Shown: positions 7,518 to 16,531, counted from the first letter of the stretch. The stretch is 37,315 nt of DNA from Ignavibacteria bacterium CG1_02_37_35 (GCA_001871325.1 MNVA01000012.1:1-37315); one strand, 5' to 3'. Numbers and translations: made by a program. Notes: generated by a model not told the origin, from the letters alone.

Positions 7518-9258
7518 AAAGGTTTTGCTCATCGCATTTGTAATTTTTACGGCAAGAGTCTCTTTCCCTCAGTCTCCTTCTTCTACTCAAAATGAAATAA
7601 ATTCAGAGTTCCAAATAGCAGTAAGTCTTTTCGATGCGCAGCAATTTCAAGAAGCGCTTAAAATATTTCAATGGATAGCTAAGCAAACGGAGAACCCCAA
7701 AACAACGGCATCAATACTGTTTTCTGCAAAAATTTTTTTAGGAGAAAAGAGTTTCTCTTCGGCGGAAAGGACTTTGAGTGAATTTCTTAATTTATATCCC
7801 GGCAGCAAATATTTCGATGAAGCCAAACTGCTTTTTGCCGAGACATTAAGTGAGAGCGGAAGAGAAAAAGAGGCAATTCGTTTTTTAATAGAAAATTTGC
7901 CGGAAAGGAATGACAAGAATTCTCTTGAAAGGGAAAAGAAATTTATCCGTCCTCTCCTGGTCGAAAAACTTTCTACCGAAGAAGTAGAAGACTTATTGAG
8001 GAGAAATGCCGGCAACGAGTTAACTCCTTTACTGCTAACTTCTTTAATAAAGAAAAATCTTTCGATTGGGAATAGTGAAAATGCAAGAACCTTTTTTGAC
8101 CGATTGCTTTCAGATTTTCCAACTTCGGATGAAGTTACTGAAGCAGTATCACTGCTTAATAATTCACCTTCGATAACATCGGCATTCTCACCGAAAGTTA
8201 TCCTTTGCCTGCTTCCGCTAACCAATATTCACGGGTATGAAAATGAACCTGCTAAAGATATCCTTGAGGGGATAAAATATGCCATTCACGAGTATAACTC
8301 GCTTTCCGGGAATCAATTTGCCTTAGCAATTAAAAACACAAAACGTGATTCATTACAAATCAGCAGGATTGTTAAAGATATTGAATCGCATAAAAACTAT
8401 TCCGCGGTTGTCGGTCCAATTTTTAGTGACGAAACCCAACTCTTTCTCAACGCTTCAGAAAAACTATCTCTTCCGGTTATCAGCCCAACGGCTACTGACG
8501 ATAATTTGCAGGCGGAAAATAAATTATTTTATCAAGCAAATACTTCGATGGAACTGCACGGGAAAGTGATGGCGCAGTTTATTTATCGTGTTGAAAATAA
8601 AAGATCAATTGCGGTTATCTTTCCGCAAATTGGGAACGCAAGCGTCATAGCTAAAAATTTCATGACAGAGTTCAAGTCCCTCGGCGGAAAAATTGTTCCG
8701 CAATCGTATCCAGCAAGAACCCTTTCTAAGGAATCAATTGTTATTGATTTGAAAAAAGAGATGAAGGGAGTTGAGGGAATTTTTATTCCGCTCAACGACA
8801 ATGTCGTAATTCCTGTGATGCTTTCCGCATTGGTGAAGCATGGAATTGATCTTCCGATCTATGGGAACCAAGATTGGTTTACTACCAAAGGGCTGGAAAC
8901 CGCGACATCCCTTAGCGAAAAGCTTACTTTCACATCTGATTCTTTTATTGATTTTCAAGACGAAGATATCACTGCCTTTTCTCAAAAATATTTTGAAATA
9001 ACGGGTAAGGAGATCAATTCCAACAATTTATATGGTTACGATGCCGCAAAATATCTTTTAAAAATTTTAACCCTTTCGGAACGGGGACTCAGATCATTCG
9101 AAGAAACTATTTCAAACGCTGAACCGTTTGAAGGAATTCACAATTCAATTGTGTTTGAGCAAAGCAAGATCAATTCTTCTCTAAATATTGTGCGCTATCA
9201 TCAGGGCAAATTTGAGTTAGTAGAAAGATTTGAGTACAAACCAAAAGGAAAGAAATAA
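7510..9258 (+). CDS. Secreted TPR plus periplasmic-binding-protein fusion, LpoA-like
   Basis: This protein of 582 residues begins with a signal peptide (about residues 1-20, ending ARVSFPQ). A TPR-like helical region follows (about 28-210, e.g. AVSLFDAQQFQEALKIFQWIA), then a type 1 periplasmic-binding-protein domain of the Leu/Ile/Val type (about 235-560). The latter shows a typical first strand (VILCLLPLT), SAVVGPIFSDET and LPVISPTATDDNL. This order matches LpoA, the outer-membrane activator of penicillin-binding protein 1A, although LpoA is a lipoprotein and no lipobox is obvious here. A stand-alone branched-chain amino-acid binding protein is less likely, since no ABC transporter genes are adjacent. 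It overlaps its neighbour upstream and ends just before radC. Confidence 0.78.
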   Translation: MVRKVLLIAFVIFTARVSFPQSPSSTQNEINSEFQIAVSLFDAQQFQEALKIFQWIAKQTENPKTTASILFSAKIFLGEKSFSSAERTLSEFLNLYPGSKYFDEAKLLFAETLSESGREKEAIRFLIENLPERNDKNSLEREKKFIRPLLVEKLSTEEVEDLLRRNAGNELTPLLLTSLIKKNLSIGNSENARTFFDRLLSDFPTSDEVTEAVSLLNNSPSITSAFSPKVILCLLPLTNIHGYENEPAKDILEGIKYAIHEYNSLSGNQFALAIKNTKRDSLQISRIVKDIESHKNYSAVVGPIFSDETQLFLNASEKLSLPVISPTATDDNLQAENKLFYQANTSMELHGKVMAQFIYRVENKRSIAVIFPQIGNASVIAKNFMTEFKSLGGKIVPQSYPARTLSKESIVIDLKKEMKGVEGIFIPLNDNVVIPVMLSALVKHGIDLPIYGNQDWFTTKGLETATSLSEKLTFTSDSFIDFQDEDITAFSQKYFEITGKEINSNNLYGYDAAKYLLKILTLSERGLRSFEETISNAEPFEGIHNSIVFEQSKINSSLNIVRYHQGKFELVERFEYKPKGKK

Positions 9259-9259
9259 G

Positions 9260-9940
9260 TTGGGGACTGTAAAAGATTTGCCGTTAGACGACCGCCCAAG
9301 GGAAAAACTTCTTTTACGCGGCAGTCAAAGTCTGAGCGATGCTGAATTACTTGCTATTCTTTTGAGAACCGGAACTAAAGGGAAGTCAGTAGTTCAGGTT
9401 GCTTATGATCTTGTAAAACGTTACGGCAATCTTGCTTCGTTATCAACAAAATCTTGTTCGGAATTATGCAAGACCAATGGGATCAAAAAAGACAAAGCAG
9501 CCACATTAGTAGCCGCTTTTGAAATTGGTAAACGAACAGCGGTACAATCTAAATGGTTTTCTGAAAAGAAAATTACTTCGCCGGAAGATATTGCGCATAT
9601 TTTTCTTCCGTTGTTAAAAGATGAACTTAACGAACATTTCTACGTGGTTTGTTTAAACTCTGCGAACAAAATCATTCGCACTGAACTCATTTCCACTGGA
9701 AGTTTAGATGCGAGTATTGTTCATCCGCGTGAAGTTTTTAAAGTTGCAATAGAAAACAGTGCGAAAAGTATCATTTTAGTTCACAACCACCCGAGTGGAA
9801 ACCCCGAACCCAGTAATGAAGATATCTCGATTACTAAAAAATTAGTGGAGGTTTCAAAAATGATGGAAATCCCCGTTTTTGATCATCTTATCATAGCGGA
9901 AAAAAGTTATACAAGTTTTGTTCAGAAAAAATTAATTTAA
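9260..9940 (+). CDS. radC: RadC-family JAB/MPN-domain protein
   Basis: This protein belongs to the RadC family: an N-terminal UPF0758/HhH-like region (residues 1-95, with DLPLDDRPREKLLLRG) and a C-terminal JAB-type metalloprotease-like domain. The metal motif reads H175-N-H177-P-S-G...S-N-E-D188. The name RadC is historical, and a role in DNA repair is not established. I prefer the TTG at 9260, because AAGGA lies 9 nt upstream and the family normally begins close to the KDLP segment. A TTG at 9230 would extend the protein by 10 residues and overlap the previous gene. Length is 226 residues. Confidence 0.93.
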   Translation: MGTVKDLPLDDRPREKLLLRGSQSLSDAELLAILLRTGTKGKSVVQVAYDLVKRYGNLASLSTKSCSELCKTNGIKKDKAATLVAAFEIGKRTAVQSKWFSEKKITSPEDIAHIFLPLLKDELNEHFYVVCLNSANKIIRTELISTGSLDASIVHPREVFKVAIENSAKSIILVHNHPSGNPEPSNEDISITKKLVEVSKMMEIPVFDHLIIAEKSYTSFVQKKLI

Positions 9941-10006
9941 TTTTCTTTTCAATGCGCTTATTTGGTTTTTTAATTTATAAATAATATATTTTTACAGTAA
10001 TTTTTC

Positions 10007-10037
10007 TTGATTTATGCAAGGAAATATCATAAATTTA
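10007..10037 (+). promoter_or_regulatory. Possible Bacteroidota-type promoter for the lipoprotein gene
   Basis: TTG at 10007-10009 and TAAATTTA at 10030-10037 are spaced by 20 nt. This resembles the TTTG/TAnnTTTG arrangement of Bacteroidota promoters, with one mismatch in the -7 box. It lies 36 nt before the ATG at 10074. Confidence 0.35.
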
Positions 10038-10073
10038 AATAGACTATCAATTAACTAAAATGGAGTATACATT

Positions 10074-10352
10074 ATGAAGCTACTTAAGTCATTAAAAAGT
10101 TCTCTGTTGGGAACTGTGATCATCTTGTTGACTGCAGGATTTGTTGGGTGCAGCAGCGGACCTTCGCAAGAAGAATTGGCTCAACTTGATGCGTTAAAAA
10201 AGGAAGTTAGCTCTTTGCAAAAATCTGCTACTACCTTAAAAGATGAAAGAGGGAGTATTGAAAAACAAATCGCCGAGAAGAACAAAAAACTTCAAGAATG
10301 CGAAAAGCTTAAACAAGAAACCAAAGCAAATTTGGGCAAAATTTCTAAGTAA
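10074..10352 (+). CDS. Small coiled-coil lipoprotein (Lpp-like)
   Basis: This 92-residue protein has a lipoprotein signal peptide with a lipobox-like end (F-V-G-C at about residues 23-26), then a short SSGPSQEE spacer. The rest is one long amphipathic helix rich in K, E, L and Q, most likely a coiled coil, so the protein resembles Lpp-type or OmpA-associated spacer lipoproteins. An ATG with TGGAG 8-12 nt upstream starts it. The next gene also combines an exported coiled coil with a cell-wall-binding domain, which suggests the two act together at the envelope. No family name can be given from sequence alone. Confidence 0.82.
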   Translation: MKLLKSLKSSLLGTVIILLTAGFVGCSSGPSQEELAQLDALKKEVSSLQKSATTLKDERGSIEKQIAEKNKKLQECEKLKQETKANLGKISK

Positions 10353-10386
10353 TCTTAAAACAAGAATTTAAAACATGAGGATTTAT

Positions 10387-11070
10387 ATGAAATTAAATAA
10401 AATTTGGTTCTTATCGGCAGCTCTCGTTGTTGCGTTTACGTTTTCATCGTTTGCACAGGAAGAGATGACGAAAGAAGAATGGCAAAATCAAATCAATAAG
10501 TTAACTGCTCAAAAAGAGAGTTTACAAAAAGAGACCACAACCTTAAAGACTGATGTTACCGGGTTGAACACCAACCTTTCCACAATTCAAAGTTATGATA
10601 ATTGTATGGACGACTTGTACGGAATGGTTGGAGCTAAAAAATCTGATATAGACAACTACAACAGAGCAGTCAGCGAATTAGAAGGAAAAATTAGAAGAAA
10701 AGAAGGACCTAAAGCTGACCGGGCAAAAGATCTCGCTGCTCTTCAAGCAAATAAGATCAGCGCATTACCTGATTTCTTCAACAAAGTTCATACTGTATTA
10801 CCGGGATTACTAGACGCATGGGTAGAGGCTCCAACCGAAGCCAGCTATACTGTTGTTAAAGGTGACTGTCTCTGGAGAATTGCTAAGAAAAGTGAATTTT
10901 ACGGAAACGGTTTCGCCTGGCCTAAAATTTATCAGGCTAACAGAGATCAAATTAAAAATGCCGATTTGATTTTCCCGAAACAAACATTTAAAATTCCTAA
11001 TTTAACTGAAGAAGAAAAAACAAAGTACGAAAAACTGAAAATGAATTACAAACCGGCACCAACACCGTAA
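10387..11070 (+). CDS. Exported coiled-coil protein with C-terminal LysM domain
   Basis: This 227-residue protein has a signal peptide (cleavage probably after SSFAQ, residue ~24), a helical region with repeated LQKETTTLKTDV-like coiled-coil sequence (25-75), a helical middle, and a LysM domain near 155-210. The LysM core reads YTVVKGDCLWRIAKK...PKIYQANRDQI, followed by LIFPKQTFKIP. LysM binds peptidoglycan N-acetylglucosamine chains, so the protein probably sits in the periplasm on the cell wall. GAGGAT precedes the ATG at 10387; an in-frame ATG at 10375 overlaps that ribosome binding site and is less likely. A strong terminator follows. Confidence 0.85.
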   Translation: MKLNKIWFLSAALVVAFTFSSFAQEEMTKEEWQNQINKLTAQKESLQKETTTLKTDVTGLNTNLSTIQSYDNCMDDLYGMVGAKKSDIDNYNRAVSELEGKIRRKEGPKADRAKDLAALQANKISALPDFFNKVHTVLPGLLDAWVEAPTEASYTVVKGDCLWRIAKKSEFYGNGFAWPKIYQANRDQIKNADLIFPKQTFKIPNLTEEEKTKYEKLKMNYKPAPTP

Positions 11071-11107
11071 CAAAGTAGTTCGTTGCTTTATTCAAAATAG
11101 TTTTTTG

Positions 11108-11144
11108 AAAGCCCTTTCATCTTTTGATGACAAGGGCTTTTTTT
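11108..11144 (+). terminator. Rho-independent terminator after the LysM gene
   Basis: AAAGCCCTT pairs with AAGGGCTTT (9 bp), extended inward by CATC/GATG around a TTTT loop. A run of T follows at once. It closes the lipoprotein-LysM unit. Confidence 0.9.
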
Positions 11145-11207
11145 ATTTGAACAGGTTTATGATTTACACCAGTTCGCACATCTTTTAGAGAAACAAAACT
11201 TAGCATT

Positions 11208-12170
11208 ATGGCGGAAACAACAAAAAAAATAACACTTGAAAATGTCGATCTTCTTTCTTTACTCGGTTTTAATGATTCAAATTTAAAAATTATTGAAAAC
11301 CGTTTTTCTGCAGTTATAACTATCCGGGGAGATTCCGCAACCTTTAAAGGAACTGAAGAAGAAACCTCACTTCTCGAAAAACTCTTCAAAGAGTTGATTT
11401 ATGTTATTAATACAAAAGGAAACTTGAAGGAGAACGATGTAGAAACTATTCTTGATTTAACCCTGCAAGGGAAGGAAATTATCAACGAAAAAGAGTTCGA
11501 TTCAATTATTCTCTACACAAAGAATGATAGTATTAAAGCCAAAACTCCAGGGCAATCAACTTATTTCCAATTAGTAAAAAAGAATGATATTTGCTTTGCT
11601 ATTGGTCCGGCGGGAACGGGGAAAACTTATTTAGCGGTTGCTTTTGCAATATCCGCCCTAAAAAAGGGAACGGTGTCTAAAATAATTTTAGCGAGACCAG
11701 CTGTTGAAGCTGGAGAAAGCCTGGGATTTCTTCCCGGTGACATTCGAGAAAAGATCGATCCTTATTTGCGCCCGCTCTATGATGCACTGGAAGATATGCT
11801 TCCCTCTGACAAACTGAAACAAAATATTGAAAAGGGAGTCATAGAAATTGTTCCGTTGGCATATATGCGCGGGAGAACTTTAAACAATGCATTCGTTATT
11901 CTTGATGAGGCGCAGAATGCCACCGATACGCAAATGAAAATGTTTTTAACCAGACTTGGAGTAAATGCAAAGGCGATTATTACAGGAGACATTACACAAA
12001 TTGATCTTCCGAGTAGAACGGTGAGCGGTTTAGTTAAAGCGCAGGAGATTCTTTCGGGTATTCAAGGGATTGGTTTTGTATACTTTGAAAAAAGCGATGT
12101 CGTACGCCATAAATTGGTAAAAGATATTATTGACGCGTATGAAAAATTTTATGATAAAGAAAAAACATAA
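11208..12170 (+). CDS. phoH: PhoH-family ATPase (PhoH-like, YbeZ type)
   Basis: This 320-residue protein has an N-terminal KH-like region of about 105 residues and a superfamily 1 helicase-like ATPase core. Walker A is G133-P-A-G-T-G-K139-T, Walker B is FVILDEAQN (about 228-236), and the sensor region reads KAIITGDITQIDLP. This is the standard arrangement of the YbeZ/PhoH group, which is linked to RNA metabolism and often sits next to ybeY. No ybeY gene is seen here; the neighbour is a convergent mazG. Despite the name, no PHO-box-like array lies upstream. Confidence 0.93.
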   Translation: MAETTKKITLENVDLLSLLGFNDSNLKIIENRFSAVITIRGDSATFKGTEEETSLLEKLFKELIYVINTKGNLKENDVETILDLTLQGKEIINEKEFDSIILYTKNDSIKAKTPGQSTYFQLVKKNDICFAIGPAGTGKTYLAVAFAISALKKGTVSKIILARPAVEAGESLGFLPGDIREKIDPYLRPLYDALEDMLPSDKLKQNIEKGVIEIVPLAYMRGRTLNNAFVILDEAQNATDTQMKMFLTRLGVNAKAIITGDITQIDLPSRTVSGLVKAQEILSGIQGIGFVYFEKSDVVRHKLVKDIIDAYEKFYDKEKT

Positions 12171-12179
12171 AATTTAAGA

Positions 12180-12202
12180 GCAACAATTCTTGTTATTGTT
12201 GC
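12180..12202. terminator. Hairpin between convergent phoH and mazG
   Basis: GCAACAAT at 12180-12187 pairs perfectly with ATTGTTGC at 12195-12202 around a 7-nt loop, in the short gap between two convergent stop codons. There is no clean T run on either side, so termination activity is uncertain. Confidence 0.45.
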
Positions 12203-12209
12203 ATTGATC

Positions 12210-12971
12210 TTATTCGAGCGTTTTACTTTCCTCCCAATATTTATCCATCTCTTTCAAATCAACATCAGTGATTTTTTTCTTTTGTTCGGCAATTTTTTTT
12301 TCGATGTAGGTAAACCGTCTTTCAAACTTATTAGTTGTCTTCCGCAGTGCAGTCTCCGGATTGATATTTAAAAAACGGCTGAGGTTGATGAGTGAAAAAA
12401 GGAGATCGCCAAATTCTTCTTCGGCTTTTTCAATTTGGTTATTATCAATTTCTATTTGAAGTTCATCTAATTCCTCATTTACTTTTTTCTTTACATCGGC
12501 GATTGCATCCCAATCAAATCCGACTTTAGATGCTTTTTCCTGCAGGCGGTGTGCACGCATAATGGCTGGCATAGTTTGCGGAATCCCTTCTAATATTGAG
12601 GTTCTTCCTTCCTGGAGTTTGATCGTCTCCCAATTTTTCATTATTTCTGCTGTACCGGAAACTTTAAGATTGCTGAAAACATGCGGATGTCTCCGGATAA
12701 GTTTTCCGGAAATTTCTTCTATCACTTGCTCAAAAGTAAATTCATTTATCTCTTCAGCGATGGCGGTGTGGAACGCTATGTGGAAAAGCAAATCGCCCAA
12801 TTCTTTTTTTAATTCGTTGAAATCATTTTCATCAATTGCATGGACGGTTTCGTACGCTTCTTCAAGCGTTGCGGCTTTAATGGACTGATTTGTTTGTTCT
12901 TTATCCCACGGACATTCTTTTCTTAATCGTTTTACAATATCCACAAATTCCTTAAATTTGACTTCGAGCAT
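12210..12971 (-). CDS. mazG: Nucleoside triphosphate pyrophosphohydrolase MazG
   Basis: This 253-residue protein hydrolyses NTPs to NMP and pyrophosphate and has a house-cleaning role. It shows C20-P-W-D23-KEQT, the E37-E-x-x-E41 plus E57-x-x-D60 magnesium motif of the first domain, and RRHPHVF after it. A second MazG-like half has EELDELQIE and EEEFGDLLFSLINL, so both halves are present as in the E. coli enzyme. AAAGGA lies upstream of the ATG on the minus strand. It is the only minus-strand gene in the first 20 kb and stands convergent to phoH and divergent from ridA. Confidence 0.95.
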   Translation of the reverse strand: MLEVKFKEFVDIVKRLRKECPWDKEQTNQSIKAATLEEAYETVHAIDENDFNELKKELGDLLFHIAFHTAIAEEINEFTFEQVIEEISGKLIRRHPHVFSNLKVSGTAEIMKNWETIKLQEGRTSILEGIPQTMPAIMRAHRLQEKASKVGFDWDAIADVKKKVNEELDELQIEIDNNQIEKAEEEFGDLLFSLINLSRFLNINPETALRKTTNKFERRFTYIEKKIAEQKKKITDVDLKEMDKYWEESKTLE

Positions 12972-13054
12972 TCGGTATTTCCTTTTTACAATTGATGGCT
13001 GTCTTTTTGTGTTTCAATATAATAAGAAATTAGAAAATTATATCAGGTGATTTT

Positions 13055-13522
13055 ATGATTGAAGATCAAATTAGGGCGTTAAGTTTAACTTTACCCGCTG
13101 TTCCCGTTCCATTAGCAGCATATATTCCGGCTGTAAAATCAGGTAACTTCGTTTTTACATCCGGACAACTCCCCATGCTTGATGGAGTTTTGAAATATAA
13201 GGGAAAGGTCGGTGCGGAAGTGAGTGAGCAAGGGGCAAGGCTCGCTGCGGAAATCGCAGTCCTAAATTGTCTTTCGGTTGTCAAAAGCATTATTGGAAGT
13301 TTGGATTTTGTTGAAAGAGTAATCAAGCTTACCGTATTTGTGAATAGTGACCCGGCATTTCTTAATCAACCAGAAGTTGCCAACGGTGCTTCCGAACTTC
13401 TTTTAAAAATATTCGGAGAAAAAGGAAAACATGCACGCGCAGCCGTTGGAGTAAATGTACTTCCGCGCGATGCCTCTGTTGAAATTGAAATGATTGTAGA
13501 AGCGAAAACAAATGTTTCGTAA
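13055..13522 (+). CDS. RidA/YjgF-family protein
   Basis: This 155-residue protein belongs to the RidA (YjgF/YER057c/UK114) family, which deaminates reactive enamine/imine intermediates. It contains VFTSGQLP near residue 33, the trimer core EQGARLAAEIAVLNCLSVVK, and the C-terminal VNVLPRDASVEIEMIVEA strand. It is longer than classical RidA (about 128 residues) and belongs to the YjgH/Rid-like subgroup with a GQLP motif. The exact subgroup, and therefore the arginine needed for imine hydrolysis, is unclear: the usual final R-x-x-VE reads LPRDASVE here. It is probably cotranscribed with the following membrane protein (6-nt gap). Confidence 0.88.
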   Translation: MIEDQIRALSLTLPAVPVPLAAYIPAVKSGNFVFTSGQLPMLDGVLKYKGKVGAEVSEQGARLAAEIAVLNCLSVVKSIIGSLDFVERVIKLTVFVNSDPAFLNQPEVANGASELLLKIFGEKGKHARAAVGVNVLPRDASVEIEMIVEAKTNVS

Positions 13523-13528
13523 TTTGAA

Positions 13529-14623
13529 ATGACAACCAAAGCTTCACAAAATAGAGTTGTTTTTCTCGACCTCTTGAGAGCTTTCGCCGTATTGAATATG
13601 GTGCAAGGGCATACGATAGATATCTTGCTTGGATCCCAATTTCGTGATCTGAACAATCCGATCTTTCTTCTCTGGTTTTCTAATCGTGGATTAACAGCGC
13701 CAATTTTTATGTTTTCCGCCGGAACAACTTTCATGTATTTGTTCCGTTTGCAGAAAGTTTCGTTTGGGGAAAATCCAAGAGTGATACGAGGTATAAAGCG
13801 GGCTCTTTCATTGATTGGGCTCGGATATTTATTGAGATATCCAACTCCTACTCTGATTTATTTTAAAAATGTCACAGCGGCGCAATGGGATGTGTTTTTT
13901 GTAGTAGATGTTTTGCAGTTAATCGGTTTTGGATTATTATATATCTTGCTCTTGGCGTATATAGCTGAAAAAATGAAGGTGAGCGATTATTTTGTCTTTA
14001 TTGCCGGTGTGTTAATAATTATCTTTCTTTATCCGATAAGTGAGGGAATAACCTGGACAAACTATTTTCATAAAGCTCTAGCAGGGTATTTCTCATCCGG
14101 AACTCATTCAAATTTTCCATTATTCCCGTGGTTAAGCTACCTGGCTGCGGGTTCTTTTTTAGGAAGTTATTTAGCCAAAAATCCTACGGTCTTTAGAACC
14201 ACTAAATTTTCTTTTAGGCTTTTAGGTGCAGGAGCCGCGTTACTTTTCCTTGCTCTTGTCGGAAATTTTGTTGAGGTTGCTATTAATGGAGAAAGTAAAT
14301 TTTGGACTATCAGTCCGAATCTTGTTTTTTACCGGCTTGGACTTGTAATCAGCTTTACTTCGTTAATTACTTTAATTGCGTTAAAAATAAATACGATCCC
14401 AAAAGTTTTAATTCTACTTGGGAGAAATACATTATTAATTTATGTTGTTCACCTAATAATTTTATATGGAAGTCCGTGGAACCCGGGGATTATTTTGCTT
14501 TATGATAGATCCCTAAATCCATATTTAACTATTTTTGCAGCCTTCATTATGATTGGTTTGATGGTGCTGATGGTTTATGCGATTCATAAATTTAATTTAA
14601 GAAATAAGACGTTAGTTACGTAA
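13529..14623 (+). CDS. Integral-membrane acyltransferase-like protein (DUF1624/HGSNAT type)
   Basis: This 364-residue protein has about ten hydrophobic segments. It opens with [26 protein letters not shown], the signature of the acyltransferase-3/DUF1624 clan (here R9, D14, R17 and H28); the sequence is split here only for naming its key residues. Members transfer acyl groups across the inner membrane to sugars or other envelope molecules, and the histidine is thought to be catalytic. The donor and acceptor cannot be told from sequence. It follows ridA by 6 nt and precedes ruvB by 10 nt, but neither neighbour points to a pathway. Confidence 0.75.
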   Translation: MTTKASQNRVVFLDLLRAFAVLNMVQGHTIDILLGSQFRDLNNPIFLLWFSNRGLTAPIFMFSAGTTFMYLFRLQKVSFGENPRVIRGIKRALSLIGLGYLLRYPTPTLIYFKNVTAAQWDVFFVVDVLQLIGFGLLYILLLAYIAEKMKVSDYFVFIAGVLIIIFLYPISEGITWTNYFHKALAGYFSSGTHSNFPLFPWLSYLAAGSFLGSYLAKNPTVFRTTKFSFRLLGAGAALLFLALVGNFVEVAINGESKFWTISPNLVFYRLGLVISFTSLITLIALKINTIPKVLILLGRNTLLIYVVHLIILYGSPWNPGIILLYDRSLNPYLTIFAAFIMIGLMVLMVYAIHKFNLRNKTLVT

Positions 14624-14633
14624 CAGGAATGAG

Positions 14634-15674
14634 ATGACAAGAAAATCTGAGAATACTGCACCAGAAATTTCGCTTGACGAAGTTCAGCTTGAACAATCAC
14701 TTCGCCCTGTTAGGTTTGAGGATTTTACCGGACAGACGAAAATCACGGATAATTTAAAAGTTTTTATTTCGGCAGCCAAGAAAAGAGGCGAGGCGCTTGA
14801 CCATGTTCTGCTCACAGGTCCTCCGGGGCTTGGTAAAACAACGCTTTCTCATATCATTGCAAATGAACTTGGAGTGAAATTAAAAGTTACCTCAGGTCCG
14901 GTACTGGAAAAACCTGGAGACTTAGCAGGAATTTTAACGAATCTTGAAGAACATTCCGTTCTCTTTATTGATGAGATTCATCGCTTAAGCCCGGTTGTTG
15001 AAGAATTCCTTTATTCTGCAATGGAAGATTATAAGTTGGATATCATGATTGACTCAGGACCCAATGCCCGCTCCGTTCAGATTAAATTACCAAAGTATAC
15101 TTTAATCGGAGCCACTACTCGCGCCGGAATGCTCACTTCACCGCTTCGCGACCGTTTCGGAATTAAAAGCCGTTTAGACTATTACGACGCTGAATTGATA
15201 AAAATAATTTTACAACGCTCTTCTAAAATACTTGCGATCCCGATTGATGAAGATGCTTCTTATGAAATTGCAAAGCGGTCGCGTGGCACGCCGAGAATTG
15301 CAAATCGTCTTTTACGCCGGACGCGGGATTTTGCCGATTTCGATAATAAAAAAGTTATTGATTTGGCAATTTCAAAAAAAGCACTAACTGCTCTGGAAGT
15401 TGATGAGTTTGGGTTAGATGAGATGGATAAAGATATTCTTCTTACGATCATTGAGAAATTTAGCGGTGGACCTGTCGGACTAAACGCTCTTTCCGTTGCG
15501 GTAAATGAAGACGCAGGCACAATAGAAGAAGTTTATGAACCGTTTTTAATTCAGCAGGGATTTATCAACCGCACACCGCGCGGAAGAGAAGCGACTGAAT
15601 TAGCCTACAAACATTTCGGAAAGAGAAAAAGAAATAACCAGCCGGGTAATTTGTTCGAAGAAACGGTGGCATAG
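14634..15674 (+). CDS. ruvB: Holliday junction branch-migration ATPase RuvB
   Basis: This 346-residue AAA+ motor drives branch migration with RuvA. Key parts are [12 protein letters not shown], Walker A with Lys68 (GPPGLGKTT), Walker B with D113-E114 (FIDEIHRL), the sensor [18 protein letters not shown], and the C-terminal winged helix ([18 protein letters not shown]). All are intact. AGGAATGAG precedes the ATG. ruvA and ruvC are not adjacent, so it lies outside the common ruvABC cluster. A heptad array begins at the base after its stop codon and fills the whole gap before kdsA. Confidence 0.97.
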   Translation: MTRKSENTAPEISLDEVQLEQSLRPVRFEDFTGQTKITDNLKVFISAAKKRGEALDHVLLTGPPGLGKTTLSHIIANELGVKLKVTSGPVLEKPGDLAGILTNLEEHSVLFIDEIHRLSPVVEEFLYSAMEDYKLDIMIDSGPNARSVQIKLPKYTLIGATTRAGMLTSPLRDRFGIKSRLDYYDAELIKIILQRSSKILAIPIDEDASYEIAKRSRGTPRIANRLLRRTRDFADFDNKKVIDLAISKKALTALEVDEFGLDEMDKDILLTIIEKFSGGPVGLNALSVAVNEDAGTIEEVYEPFLIQQGFINRTPRGREATELAYKHFGKRKRNNQPGNLFEETVA

Positions 15675-15718
15675 TTGAATGTAGAAAGTTGAAAGTAGAA
15701 AGTAGAAAGTTGAAAGTA
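15675..15718. repeat. Heptanucleotide array filling the ruvB-kdsA gap
   Basis: Six units in one 7-nt register (TTGAATG, then TAGAAAG and TTGAAAG types) occupy 15675-15716, from the base after the ruvB stop to 2 nt before the kdsA ATG. There is no room for a separate promoter outside the array. The last unit's GAAAG may act as a weak ribosome binding site. Confidence 0.8.
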
Positions 15719-16531
15719 ATGCAGATCGAAAAAATAAAAATCGGTGATAATAACCCCTTTGTTCTTATTGCAGGCCCATGTGTTGTCGAAAATGAGGAAA
15801 TAACTTTTCGGACTGCAAAAGCAATAAAAGAAATTACAACCGAATTTGGTATTCCATTTATCTTTAAAGCAAGTTACAAGAAAGCGAACCGCACAAGTCT
15901 TAATTCTTTCGTAGGTATTGGTGATAAAGAAGCGCTTGAAATTCTGCTCAAAGTTAAAAATGAATTGTCGGTTCCCATTTTAACCGATGTGCATACAACT
16001 GCCGAAGTTGAATTAGCCGCGAATTATGTAGATGTTTTGCAAATTCCCGCTTTTCTTTGTCGCCAAACCGATTTACTTCTCGCCGCCGGCAAAACCGGTA
16101 AAGTTGTTAATATTAAAAAAGGACAATTTCTTGCGCCTGAAGATATGAAACATGCGGCGGAAAAAATTCTTTCTACTAATAACCGGCGGGTTATGCTTAC
16201 GGAAAGAGGAACGATGTTCGGGTATCATAACCTCATTGTTGATATGCGTTCCTTAGTGATAATGCGGGAACTCGGTTTCCCGGTTGTTATGGATGCGACT
16301 CATTCTGTTCAGCTTCCAGGCAAAGGAAATTTTACAGGAGGTCAGCCTAAGTTTATTAAACCTCTCGCCAAAGCCGCCATAGCTATTGGGATTGATGCGC
16401 TATTTTTTGAAGTGCACCCGAATCCCGGGGAAGCATTAAGCGATGCCGAAAGCCAATTGCCGTTAAGTGAATTGAGAGAGCTGCTGATTGATCTGAAAAA
16501 AATTGATCGTATCACAAAAAAAATATCGTAA
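15719..16531 (+). CDS. kdsA: 3-deoxy-8-phosphooctulonate (KDO-8-P) synthase
   Basis: This 270-residue enzyme condenses phosphoenolpyruvate with arabinose 5-phosphate to give KDO 8-phosphate for lipopolysaccharide. It shows AGPCVVE near the start, KASYKKANRTS, LTDVHT, LQIPAFLCRQTDLL, NIKKGQFLAP and the DATHSVQLPG segment. I place the start at the ATG at 15719. A TTG at 15689 would add ten residues encoded only by the heptad array upstream, so it is not credible. kdsD, lptC, lptA and lptB follow on the same strand, making a coherent LPS block. Confidence 0.95.
   Translation: MQIEKIKIGDNNPFVLIAGPCVVENEEITFRTAKAIKEITTEFGIPFIFKASYKKANRTSLNSFVGIGDKEALEILLKVKNELSVPILTDVHTTAEVELAANYVDVLQIPAFLCRQTDLLLAAGKTGKVVNIKKGQFLAPEDMKHAAEKILSTNNRRVMLTERGTMFGYHNLIVDMRSLVIMRELGFPVVMDATHSVQLPGKGNFTGGQPKFIKPLAKAAIAIGIDALFFEVHPNPGEALSDAESQLPLSELRELLIDLKKIDRITKKIS

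Noticed and set aside
7668-8225. A 185-residue minus-strand open frame
   Set aside because: It is a shadow of the LpoA-like gene, serine- and leucine-rich, with no domain.
11208-12170. phoH as a member of the phosphate regulon
   Set aside because: The upstream region has no TAACA heptamer array; the name alone is not evidence.
15689-15718. N-terminal extension of KdsA from a TTG codon
   Set aside because: The ten extra residues are only a translation of the heptad array; the family N-terminus fits the ATG at 15719.
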